Part shown: piece by piece, positions 45,997-56,006 of the stretch
Layout: every line of letters begins with the position of its first letter
Position numbering within the stretch: position 1 is the stretch's first letter
Assembly: GCA_019973155.2 (NCBI GenBank)
Contig: BPQB01000005.1
Span: 496,001-560,000, forward strand
Reading direction: 5' to 3'
From: Phanerochaete sordida
Taxonomy: Eukaryota > Basidiomycota > Agaricomycetes > Polyporales > Phanerochaetaceae
DNA length: 64,000 bases
Program-made: the position numbers and the translations under genes
Notes under the pieces: model-generated
Told to the model about the DNA's origin: nothing
What the model saw: the letters and a program-made list of their open reading frames with translations, nothing else
The model's database searches: none

Positions 45997-46840
45997 TCAG
46001 GAAACACTCAAAGGTGCGTAGTTATTGGGTTTCGACAGAGTGTACTGGAGCTCCGGGAGCTAGGCGCCAAGCCTCGGAGCGGTCAGGACCTCTCCATACT
46101 CAGCTTTGGATGTAAGGACTCGTCTGGAGAGTAGATACCTGTTATTGTATGACAACTCATGTGTGAATAATGTGATACAACCCTGGTGAAATTGCCGATG
46201 ATGTTTAGAACGTTCATGACTGCATGAGCAGTGCCTACCTGTTTGGGACACGGAGATGCGGACTTTAGCGCGCCGCGTACAGCCTCTACCACAACCACCA
46301 CTTACCACAACTACACGCCGCCACTGGCACTCACCACCATGCATGCTCCATGAAATGCTGTCTGTGCGTCCTATCAGCCTCATCACCGCGACCACGGCTA
46401 ACCGATTTTGCTCTAGACGTCAAGGCATCTTTGGTCGCGCCGCGCGCCTCATGGCAGGACTTGGGGCACGGTAGTTGAATAAGAGCAGTCTAGAGGTGCG
46501 TACCCTCACAATTTGATTGTCTACTACATACTCACGATCTGTACAGGCGTATTTTCTCTCATTTGTCCCACACATCTCAAGCAGCGCAAGACAGCGACCT
46601 GTGGAGCGCCGCCAGCAACAGCGGTTGACGCACTCTCCGCAGGCCTCCACGCTGCTCCATCCAGCCTTCGGCGGCGGAAACGACTCACATATAATCAGCC
46701 ACGAAACACCTCGCGCGTTGATACTTGGTATCCGGCCATCCCTCTGGAAACTAAGGCGGTACCTGCAAGGACTTCAACGTGATGCGGCGCGCGGCGGCTT
46801 GCAAGCTGTCAGCCAATTCATGTTGGAGCCTGCAGCGTAC
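45997..46840. other. Spacer upstream of MYND paralogue 2
   Basis: No first exon for paralogue 2 and no other convincing gene was found here. Open frames exist on both strands, but they lack motifs and are interrupted. Confidence 0.4.
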
Positions 46841-46885
46841 CATTGTCAGACTTCGCGGCTCGACTCGCGCGCCCCGCGTTCGACC

Positions 46886-47700
46886 ATCTTGGCGGCGCAG
46901 CTCGACGCGCGCCCCGCGCGTTCAACCATCTTGGCGGCGCGACTCGACGCGGGTCGCGCCGCCGCGTTCAAAGCACATTGGCGGCGCAGCTTGACGCGGG
47001 CCGCGCCGTCGCCGTTCATTATATTGGCGGCGCGGCTCGAGCTGTGTCGCGCCGTCGCGTTCAATGCATATTGGCGGCGCGGCTCGAGCTGAGTCGTGCC
47101 GCCGCGTTAAAAGAATAATGGCGGCGTGGCTCGAGCTGAGTCGCGCCGTCGCGTTCAAAGCATATTGGCGGCATGGCTCGAGCTGAGTCGTGCCGCCGCG
47201 TTAAAAGAGTAATGGCGGCGCGGCTCGAGCTGAGTCGTGCCGCCGCGTTAAAAGAATAATGGCGGCATGGCTCGAGCTGAGTCGCGCCGTCGCGTTAAAA
47301 GAATAATGGCGGCGTGGCTCGAGCTGAGTCGCGCCGTCGCGTTCAAAGCATATTGGCGGCGCGGCTCGAGCTGAGTCGTGCCGCCGCGTTAAAAGAATAA
47401 TGGCGGCGTGGCTCGAGCTGAGTCGCGCCGTCGCGTTCAAAGCATATTGGCGGCATGGCTCGAGCTGAGTCGTGCCGCCGCGTTAAAAGAATAATGGCGG
47501 CGCGTCTCGAGCTGAGTCGCGCCGCCGCGTTTAAAAAATAATGGCGGCGCGGCTCGAGCTGAGTCGCGCCGTCGCGTTCAAAGCATATTAATGGCTCGAC
47601 GTGGGTCGCGCCGTCGCGTTCAAAGTATATGGGTGGCGCGTCTCGAGCTGAGTCGCGCTGCCGCGTTCAGTGATATTGGCGGCGTGACTCGTGCGTCCGC
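46886..47700. repeat. 47-bp tandem repeat (minisatellite), about 17 units
   Basis: The word GGCGGC recurs at 46933, 46980, 47026, 47073, 47120, 47167, 47214, 47261, 47308, 47355, 47402, 47449, 47496 and 47543, that is every 47 bases with one 46-base step, plus degenerate units at both ends. Each unit holds GCGGCTCGAGCTGAGTCG with a CTCGAG palindrome. Two subtypes occur: A ends in TTCAAAGCATATT, B in TTAAAAGAATAAT; they alternate in the central part (A B A B B hybrid A B A B B A). In A units GGCGCG and CGCGCC can pair across a 13-base loop. The ends are more diverged than the middle, as in arrays that grow by unequal exchange. Confidence 0.9.
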
Positions 47701-47782
47701 CACGGCACTGCGGAATAAGCTGTAGGAGGCGGCACAACACACAACTTCAGCTAGCGTACCCAGTCTGAGATGTATAAATACA

Positions 47783-48304
47783 CTATGATTTGCTCTTCAG
47801 CCGTCTATCTAACAGCAGACGAAAAACTACAAAATCTGAATGCCGCAGATAGGGATTGACATAGAAACGCGGGCATTTCTGCAGAACATTCTCAGGGGAC
47901 CATGTCTTGTCCATCATGCGGCCCCATTGCGGTAGAAGATGACATGTACGGATGATGTCGTCTATAGGAATGACGGACGCGTACTGCCGCCCATGTCGAG
48001 TAGACCGCTTGACATGATACATTCCGAGGGTGTTGTTCGGGCTGAGAACACTGTGAACCACTCGATGTACGCCAGCGGCTGTCGGACCAGCCTCCTGACC
48101 CAAGGAATAACGGCCATGAGCGTACGACTTGGTGTCGGAAGAGCGTGGTTGCTCACACCCTTCATTGTGGCATTGATCCAAGGTCCGCCTCACAACGCGG
48201 CTGCTAAGTGTTTGCCAGCCTTCCATACAGTCTTCTACAGCATTCAAGTGCAAAGTGAGGAGGGCCAGTTGATCTAGAGCAACGAGACTTGGACTCACCT
48301 TCAT
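47783..48304 (-). pseudogene. Probable transposon-derived fragment
   Basis: An open frame ends in LSPNNTLGMYHVKRSTRHGR...IIRTCHLLPQWGR, then DKTWSPENVLQKCPRFYVNP and YLRHSDFVVFRLL. This ending resembles the C-terminal sequences of large transposon-encoded proteins (KDZ-like and related) that are abundant in Agaricomycetes; I recall the pattern but cannot confirm it by search. Only the last roughly 100 residues look conserved; the upstream part (Cys/Arg-rich, no motif) suggests decay. No transposase core, terminal repeats or target duplication were identified nearby. Confidence 0.4.
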
Positions 48305-48474
48305 AGGAAGTTGGGCAGAGCAATGGGCTCACGGATTTAGAGTCTATAAATTAGAGTACACGATGAGCGCGACCACAGCTATGACGTACGCGACCGCTGA
48401 AAATGCTTCCGCGAACCTCAGGCGCGACATGTCTTCCAGATTGTGAACCCAATGAGATTCGTGCTGGGCTGAAT

Positions 48475-49371
48475 TTACTTTCTGAAGGCCTCCACCGACA
48501 GTTTCTCGATCATGGTGTGCAGCCAGACTATAGGATCCGTGCCAGACGGTAGCCGCGACGAGGCAGCAGAGCTGGGCGAGAACAGCTGCGTGTATGGGGA
48601 CTGTATCACGGTCGCCTCGCTCGCAAATGTCATCCAGATTACGATGCACCCGTTGTCGGGCCCTCGCCGCCTGGCCTCGCCAAGGATCACCTGTCGATGC
48701 GACTTAAAATTCGCGTATTCCGGAAAGTCTTCGACGGCAGCCTCGAGGTCTTGGTATCCGACGCGACGGCCGGAGTCCACGAAGAATCTCGCCCATGGCG
48801 GAGTCCTTGCTGGGAAGGTTTCTCTTCGCGCAACAAAGAGGAACAGGGCATCTTGTTCCCATCCGACTACCCTCGAGTCACTGGGACCTGCGCGAAAGAG
48901 CTCCAGCGACGCCAGGAAGATATATGGCTTGAAATGCTTCATGAATTCGCCGGACTCCTCGGAGACTTGGCTGGGAAGAAGCATGGAGCGACCAGCAGAA
49001 GGAGATATCTGGCGGGTCATCATGTCTAATTGTCGGATTGTGGCGTGTTCTTGTTGAATGAACTTGCACTGCTTTTTATGGATTGGCCAATGCTCGCGTT
49101 GACATTCACGACTCTGTTGGAGTCTCAGTAATCTGCAGAGTTTAACAGATATGACGAGGCGTACGCAGTAGATGACCACTTTGCATCCCGTGCAAGTAAA
49201 CATCTTGGTGTCCATGCGATTTTTGTGACCTCGGGTGTCCGCAGCGTAAGCGACACATCCTCTTGCCCGTGTAACTCGACTACACTCACATGGAAGATTA
49301 CAGCAGCTGTCATGGGCCAACCTGACTTCTCTGCTGTCGATTGATAAAGGTGTAGGTGCTGGTTGTTCCAT
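48475..49371 (-). CDS. MYND zinc-finger protein, paralogue 3
   Basis: Exons 49371-49290, 49229-49165 and 49113-48475; 786 nt, 261 residues. Start ATG 49369-49371 (MEQPAPTPLSIDSREVRLAH). The finger is split as in paralogue 1: DSCCNLPC, then HKNRMDTKMFTCTGCKVVIY-C, then SRECQREHWPIHKKQC, with the first intron again inside a Cys codon (T|GT) and a 65-nt middle exon. The shared C-terminal domain follows: FMKHFKPYIFLASLELFRAG, GWEQDALFLFVARRE, FPARTPPWARFFVDSGRRVG, ending IVWLHTMIEKLSVEAFRK. Function unknown. Confidence 0.8.
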   Translation of the reverse strand: MEQPAPTPLSIDSREVRLAHDSCCNLPCECSRVTRARGCVAYAADTRGHKNRMDTKMFTCTGCKVVIYCVRLVISVKLCRLLRLQQSRECQREHWPIHKKQCKFIQQEHATIRQLDMMTRQISPSAGRSMLLPSQVSEESGEFMKHFKPYIFLASLELFRAGPSDSRVVGWEQDALFLFVARRETFPARTPPWARFFVDSGRRVGYQDLEAAVEDFPEYANFKSHRQVILGEARRRGPDNGCIVIWMTFASEATVIQSPYTQLFSPSSAASSRLPSGTDPIVWLHTMIEKLSVEAFRK

Positions 49372-49829
49372 CTCGTAAGTGAAGGAGGAAGACAAAGAGT
49401 GTGCGACTGTGCCACTCGTAGGATAAGGCTCGAAGCTAGCGCGTTAGACTAAACCGGACTCAAAATCAACCATGAGTGGAAGTATACCGATTGTATTCTG
49501 ATCATTGATTACCTAGAGCTAGCTATCCGCTACGTGTGCTGTCGTCCAAGCAACAAATTCCAGGGAGGGTACCACATCCAGTTGAACCTAAGGGCGGAGA
49601 TGCATTACGCTGAGAACAGTACCATTCCGAGATGAGAGCAGCAGAGCAGCCGAAATAGAATAAAGGACAGACGGGGGGGCAAAAGAGTGGGCCATACGGT
49701 GTGTGCGTGTAAATAGAATGAGCGAACGAAAGGGACGAGATAAACCAAGAGAACATCCAGATCCACCACAGGAATCCGGAGGGGAGGGCAGAAACGAGGG
49801 AAAAGATTCATCCGAGGTGTCGCGCCCTG
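49372..49829. other. Spacer upstream of MYND paralogue 3
   Basis: This is the promoter of paralogue 3 and 3' flank of the next gene. No coding signal. Confidence 0.45.
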
Positions 49830-52257
49830 CTATTTCCTTGCTGGGGCGTACATGGTGTGTGGACGCGGCGGGCCTTGCGCGTGCTGCTGGTTCGCATACT
49901 CTGCGAGGGCAGGGTACCGCATGCTCTGCGGCCGGTGGGCCGCGGCGCCGCCGGGCACGGACGGGAACGCGTCGAGGTCGAACGCGTCTCCCGACGCACT
50001 CGACAGCATCGACGTCGGCCGTGCGTTCGGCGGGATCGCCTGCATCGGCAGCGGCGGCACCGGTGGCGGCATGGGCAGCAGCAGCGAGGGCGGCTCAGAA
50101 ACACCCTGGCGCGCACCCTGCTCTAATCGGCTTTTAGTCAGACATCCGTGACCGGCCGAGCAGCAGTGACACGTACCATCGATGGTCGAGTTGCTCTTGT
50201 TCTTGTTCTTGAAGAACCAGGAGCTCGCACGACCGATGCCCTTCTTCGAGCTCTTCCACGACTTGCTGGAGCTCCGCACCGAACTTGCGTCAACATCACG
50301 GAAGGAAGATGGCCGTGACACGAAAACAGAAGACTCTGTCGAGTCAGCCTGCGAGTACACACTGGCTGGGATGCTTTGTTTGCGCTCGCGGAGCGACGAG
50401 AAGCGGTGCACATCTTTCTGAGAGACTGGTGGCTCCGCCGGGGTAGTTTGTGATCGCACGTGCGCAGGGGCCTGCTGCGACGATCCGCTGGCGAAGTGGG
50501 ACATGTCAGGCATGAAAGCCGTGTACGCTGGTGGCGGCGACAGCGGCTGTGGGGTCGAGAAGACATCGGGCAGAGCCTTTGGGATGTTTTGCGTGACAGT
50601 AGGCATCTTGGGTGCCGGCTCTTGCACTTCGGGGACGGCAGGTTGTACGCTCACCGTAGGAGCAGGCGCTGGCGCTGGTGCAGGAGCTGGTGCTGGCACA
50701 GGAGTCTGCTTCTTCGGAGTCGAAGACAGCGCCTCTTCCAAGAGTGCCGCATCAGCCATAAGGGAGACAAGGTCGCTGAAACCAGGCGAAGTGGGCTCCT
50801 CAGGGATAGTGGCGCGAACTCTCTGGACAACAGGAGTGCGAGCCGGAGGGAAGGTCGGCTTCGGAGGCGCGGGCGCGGGCGCGGGTGCAGGTGCAGGTGC
50901 AGAGACTGTGGGGACGACTGCGGGAACCGGCGGCGCAGCTTCTGAGGCGGAGGTCTCCCGAACCTTGCGGTGCACGACAGCGTGGAAGGATTTCCGATTA
51001 GGGTGGGACGCCAGGGCTGGCTTCTCCGCGACTGTGGCTGGCGGCGGTGAAGGCGCAGAGGGAAGGGTGGGGGCAGGAATGATTGTCGCGCGCGTAACGG
51101 TCGGCGAAACGATCCTCGGTGGCTCTGACACGATCTTCGCCTCGAGAGCGCTGCCGACGCTCATCTCCGAAATCATGCTCTGACGGAAAGCTAGAGAGCT
51201 CCGACGAACGGTCATGGAGATGGGCGAGACCGCCTCGGGAGTAGATGGTATGGATCTGTCGCTAATGGACATCCGAGGCAAGTCCCGAACGAACATCTTC
51301 TTCGCATCGTCAATCGTCGAGGTCGGGGAGGCGAAGGAGCCACCTGTGCTGGGAGTCGGGACGGACTCTGAGCTCGCTGTGGTGTCACCGAGCACGGACG
51401 AGTTGTCCAGCTCAGTGTTGACAGTGAGGGTTTCGGCCGAAGTGGAGGCAGCCACTTGCGCAACCGAAGACTTCTGCTCTGGTGCAGGGACAGCAGGCTC
51501 TTCAATAACGACAGGAGAGGGCGCAATATCGCTTGTGGGAGGTGTAGGAGTGTCATTAGGTACTTGGCTTTTCGGGGCTTCTTCCACTTTCGCGCTTTCG
51601 GTGGCAACGCTGGCCGGCTCTGGAGAAATAGGTGGGGACACTTCGCTTTGCGTGGGGACAGGAACGACTTCTTCAGCTGCTTTCTTCTCCACTTGTACCT
51701 CCCCCTTCAAAGTCGAATTCGTGCGGGGACCTACGTCCGAGACGATGCGACGGGTGGCAGGTACTGCGGCGGCCGGCGCACCCGCCTCCGCGAGGGCAGG
51801 TACCGGCGGCACCTCGCCAGTCAGCTGGGGCCGCACGGGCGCATCCGAGGTCGAGATGGTGCGCTTGCGGGTCTCGAGGATGGCTTCGCCGGTGGACTTG
51901 GCGAGCTCGGGGACGCGGTTGCCGTAGAGCTCGCCCTTCTTGCGCGTCGAGCCGTCGCCGACGGGCGGCGCGCCGGTGCCGAAGCGGCCGCGGGGGGTCG
52001 GCACGGCGCCCTTGCGCTCGAAGTTCGCGATCTTGTCCTTGAGGCTGCTCACGCGCGAGCCCGCGCCGGACGCAGGCGCGGGCGCGAGGCCCGGCTCCGC
52101 GCTGGCGGGGCTTGTGGGCGACACGCTGCGCTGCTGCAGCGCGGCGATGCGGTCCTTGAGGTTCCCTGGCGGCACTGGGGGCTTCGTGGTCGCCCTGGAA
52201 CGCAGGGGTGAGTCGGTTGCCGCGGCGGGGCAGGCGGTCGCTTCGGAAAGCTTACAT
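49830..52257 (-). CDS. Large disordered Pro/Ala-rich protein; start codon split by an intron
   Basis: The coding sequence starts with AT at 52257-52256, then a 61-nt intron (GTAAGC...TTCCAG, 52255-52195), then G at 52194, giving M-ATTKPPVPPGNLKDRIAAL. Further exons: 52194-50177 and 50122-49830; total 2313 nt, 770 residues. The N-terminus has two related short helices, NLKDRIAALQQRS and SLKDKIANFERKG, followed by KKGELYGNRVPEL. The rest is low complexity, with PAPAPAPAPAP runs, phospho-prone Ser motifs, a basic KSWKSSKKGIGRASSWFFK segment and a Pro-rich C-terminus. Similar proteins occur widely in basidiomycetes; the LKDRI/LKDKI motifs suggest a cytoskeletal or cortical scaffold, but I cannot assign a function. 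The second intron (54 nt) is in phase and stop-free. Confidence 0.75.
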
Positions 52258-52636
52258 TATTATGGGTAAGAAACGAACGTCAGAAAAAGGGAGATGACGG
52301 CGACCGCGGGCGACCAGCGACTGCGAAGGTCAGCACGTCGGGGCAGCGCAGGCAGAGCTGGCGATGGTGGTAAGAGGCAGAAGTGAAGAGATGATGGGCG
52401 GAACAAGCTCGCCCTGCGACTGTTGGCCGGCCTCTACAAGCGCCCAAGCTAGCCGGGTCTACTGTAAAATCACCAGGCGGCCGCCAACTCTCAGGCGTAC
52501 ATATACCCCCACGAGCGAAGGGCGCGAGCAGCAGGCGGCACACACACATGTATACATTGCAGACAACACGCCCATGAGCGGCAGCAGGCTGCCACAAACT
52601 CTATCAAGCTGCGTACCCCACAAGGCACTGCCCGCC
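52258..52636. other. Spacer between tandem minus-strand genes
   Basis: This 379-base stretch holds the promoter of the disordered protein gene and 3' flank of the poly(A) polymerase gene. No coding signal. Confidence 0.45.
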
Positions 52637-54832
52637 CTACATGACAACGCCCTTCGACAGCCAGTACGACCGCGTCCGCTCCGCCTTCTCAGACTTGGGC
52701 GGCAGCGAAGCGAGATCGTACTCGGCTTCCTCCTTCCCTGTGTCAGAATCCGACCCGACGGTGTGCACCAGCACGTCGCCGCCCCGCCGATCCCGCGGGC
52801 GATCCTCGTCCTCCGACTCCGACTCGTCGTCGTCCGTCGTGTACACCGTGTGCGCGTCGATCTCAGAGCCTACCCGCCTACGCTTGGCCGGTGGCTGGCG
52901 TTTGTCGATGCCATACCGGCTCTCCTCGACCTCGGGCTCTGCGTCTCGTCTGTGCGTGGCGTCGTTCTCCGCGTCTGCGTGTTCCCATGCCGACTGCACG
53001 CTCTGCTTCGCCGCGCGCGCCGAGCTCGTGCTCGCTGCGGGGGTGCCTGCGGGCGGAGTCGCGGGCTTGAAATGCACCTCAGTCGCTGGGTCGACCCCAA
53101 GCATCTTGTGCAGCACCTTCGAGTCGTGGAGCTCCTGCACGAGCCGACGGTGGTTTATCGTCTGCGGCGCATGGGTGAGTAAGTGCTCATTACAGGCTGG
53201 GCCCGATGACCAACCTCTTGCGTGACACCCATGACGCTAGCCAGGATGCTCATGTCCTCAGGGTTTTTGTGACTAGAGAGCGAGACGTAACGCCCTTCTC
53301 TCCGTGCGTTGATATAGCCCGCGTGCACGTACGTCGCGGCGGTCATGATGCTATATGCCCCTGCGAGCGTCGTGCGAACCTTGACGATACCGAATGAGCC
53401 CCTAGAGATATCATTGGCTGGGACGATAGCATGAGGCTCGCCGCGATCGCGTGATAGAGTGGCCATAATACTCACAAGGATCGCCCGGGTCTTCTATCGA
53501 GAGCAGGAACGGCGACCTATAATCTGCCCAGCCACGTTGCGCCTTGTTGTAGTACGAGCCGCCGTCCCGGACGGAGATGCCTACTTCGCGATAGTTGAAG
53601 TAGCACCCATAGAGTTCGAAGAACTCCATGACGAGCACCCCCAGATTTTTCGATGGGTCGATCTCGCCCCTGCGTATCTTGGGATGCATCTGCAGGAAGC
53701 TGATGGCCAGGCACACGATGCTGTAGCTGCCAAGCCCGCCGGTGAAGACCTCGTTCATGCTCCGCTGGCTCAGAAACGACTTCGTAATGAGGACGAGCGC
53801 GCGAAGGGCAGGGATGTGATCCAGAAAACGCCTGACCATCTCGCCGGCCTTGACGCCATTCATTTGGTTGATGCTGATATCGACGGAGAAGCGGCCGTGG
53901 CGGGTGACGAACTTGATAATGGGGACTTTAGCCTTGGCAATAATGGTGACCTTGTCTGTGATGCCGGCTCGTTTCACAGTTGTCGCAAGAGCCTGCAACA
54001 CATTGACTTTGTTACTATACGCCATGGACTGCGACTCTATGACGAGGTCGATATCACTGAAAACGAATTAGAACTTAGGAGTGCAGAGCAGGTTCGGCAT
54101 GCTCACCCTAGTGGCAAATATAGTTTGGTCTCGTAGCTGCCGAAGGGCAGCACTTTCGCATCGGGAAAGGCTTTAGAGACAGCTCGCGAGATGGACTCGA
54201 CCACGAGCGACCTTATCTCGTCTTCTACGGGCGTAGGTGATATGTACTTGACGAAAGCGTCCACTTCCTTATGCAGCCTGGAGACACCTGTGAGCACGGT
54301 AGGATCCATGTGGAATATAACGTACAGAGTTGACGCACATCTCCGCCACATTGTTACAGTTCTCCCAGTCTACGTCCGCGGCCCACGGTGCTCGCTTCAG
54401 CGTCGCCGCGTCCACCATCCTCCGCCTGCCCACCGACGCGTCGTCTATCTCGTCGTATTTGCGTTTGTGTCCCGGACCCTCATAATCTCTCGCCTTACCC
54501 TTGCCCTTGTCTCCCTCCTGTGCTGGCACTTCCTCCACCTCCTGCTCCTCTTCCGCCTCCGCGTCCGAGAACGTAAATTCGATGAAGTCCTGCTCGCCGA
54601 AGGTGGCGTCTGCAGGCTGTGGTGCCTTGTCGTCCTTGACCGTGACCGTGCTCGGGCCCGCTTCAACGGCGGGCTCTACACTACCGGCCTTGGACGGTCC
54701 TGCCTCAGCGTCGCGTTTCCGTTTGTGGTCTTTCGACCTGCGCGACTTGACCTTCCCTTTGGACACGCTTCCGGATCGTGAGGACGGTGTACTGTCTGTA
54801 CGTTCCGTCTGAGACTTTGGCGATGCAACCAT
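52637..54832 (-). CDS. TRF4: Non-canonical poly(A) polymerase, TRF4/5 (Cid14) type
   Basis: Start ATG 54830-54832 (MVASPKSQTERTDSTPSSRS), stop TAG 52637-52639, about six exons. The N-terminus is basic and acidic low complexity (KVKSRRSKDHKRKRD, EEEQEVEEV). The nucleotidyltransferase core is clear: PWAADVDWENC, LHKEVDAFVKYISPTPVEDE, LPFGSYETKLYLPLGDIDLV with the catalytic DxD, and VDISINQMNG with the third Asp. The PAP-associated domain shows GGLGSYSIVCLAISFLQMHP, NLGVLVMEFFELYGCYFNY and DISRGSFGIVKVRTTLAGAY. Known role: the TRAMP complex adds short A-tails to nuclear RNAs for exosome decay. The C-terminal tail is long, acidic and Ser-rich. Confidence 0.92.
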
Positions 54833-55177
54833 GTCGAATGTCGCGTAGAAAGAGCTTTCAGAAGTGCCAGAAAAAGTGGAGGTACAGAAGTTCGTGGAGA
54901 GGAAGACAAGGCGAGATAGATGTGTGCGGGGAAAGCCAGGCTCGCGGCAAGGCAAGATTCTGCTACACAGGCGTCTATCACAAATCCAGCTGCCCGTCCC
55001 GATTACCAGTCCAAACTAGGCAGGTCTAGTATTCCAATCCCCTCGGCCGCCTCCTCAGACTTGCCGCCGGCCGGAAGCGAATCTACAGCACCTTCGCGAG
55101 GTCAGCCCAGGGTCAAACACGGAAGGATGCATGAGTACTCCAACTCACGCGAACGCGCCCCTTCTTGGCGTGCTATA
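54833..55177. other. Spacer, poly(A) polymerase promoter
   Basis: A 345-base spacer between two minus-strand genes. No coding signal was seen. Confidence 0.4.
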
Positions 55178-55768
55178 TTACGGTGAATCACCGTCCCGGA
55201 CAGCAAGGCGGCGCAGCTCCTGGGCCCTGGGCCCGTCTCCTTTCGCGAGTCTCTGAGTAATCTCGCGCTCCTCCTGTGGGCCCACGCGCACGTAGCCCCT
55301 CAGCCTGTGAATATCGCCGTCGCCGCCCCCAAGCACGCGCCCCGCGCCCTCCCACACACCCGAGCCCGGCTCGGCCGCGCCCAGCTGGCCCCTCTCGGCG
55401 TCCACGCTGTCCGCCTGCGCCCGCGAGAGCACCTCCCAGGTCATGCGCTGCACGCTGTGCGGCAGCGTCTCGAACGCAATGTCGAGGTGCAGCAGCTCGC
55501 GCACGGTGAGCAGTGCGCCCGCGCGCCGCAGCAGCGCCTGGTTCGGCTCCGACGCGATCCAGGCGTCGTGTGCGGGCACGTCTGCCCAGCCCGACACGAG
55601 CACGACCGTCGTGCGCGCGTCGTCGTGCGCGAGCGTGAAGAATAGGAGCGGGTGCCCCGACCACGCGGCCTGTTGCAGTGCCACGTCGGACAGGAACGTC
55701 TGGATCGGCGCGGAGTCAGCTGTGTGGGGCGGAAGGGCTTCGAGGATGGCGAGCTCGGTGATTGGCAT
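55178..55768 (-). CDS. Small protein resembling dimeric alpha/beta-barrel (ABM-like) proteins
   Basis: A single exon of 591 nt, 196 residues; start ATG 55766-55768 (MPITELAILEALPPHTADSA), stop TAA 55178-55180. The order of a first strand (ITELAILEAL), helix, LLFFTLAHDDARTTVVLVSG, WADVPAHDAWIASEPNQALL and a later HLDIAFETLP resembles the ferredoxin-like fold of antibiotic-biosynthesis-monooxygenase-like dimeric barrel proteins found in basidiomycetes. No cofactor motif is visible and a catalytic role is unknown. The last 60 residues are hydrophilic and Gly-rich. Confidence 0.65.
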   Translation of the reverse strand: MPITELAILEALPPHTADSAPIQTFLSDVALQQAAWSGHPLLFFTLAHDDARTTVVLVSGWADVPAHDAWIASEPNQALLRRAGALLTVRELLHLDIAFETLPHSVQRMTWEVLSRAQADSVDAERGQLGAAEPGSGVWEGAGRVLGGGDGDIHRLRGYVRVGPQEEREITQRLAKGDGPRAQELRRLAVRDGDSP

Positions 55769-56006
55769 GGCGGTGAAACAAACGTGTGGAGACGAGGAAA
55801 GGGTGCCCGATTGCGTCCACCACACGGAAATTATTAGCGGGCACATATCAGCGCGTCAGATGAGGACGCGTCATCGTCACGGTCCTCAGATCACCGGTAG
55901 CTGTGCGATTCCAAATAACACGAAGCATGTCCTAAACGAGATGATTACATCGGAGATACAAATGAAATACTGTAGAGACGGCCGTAGGGGTATAGAAAGT
56001 GTCCAT

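Noticed and set aside
46843..47440. Repetitive open frames within the minisatellite
   Set aside because: The 47-base period is not a multiple of three, so the frames come from repeat composition and not from coding constraint.
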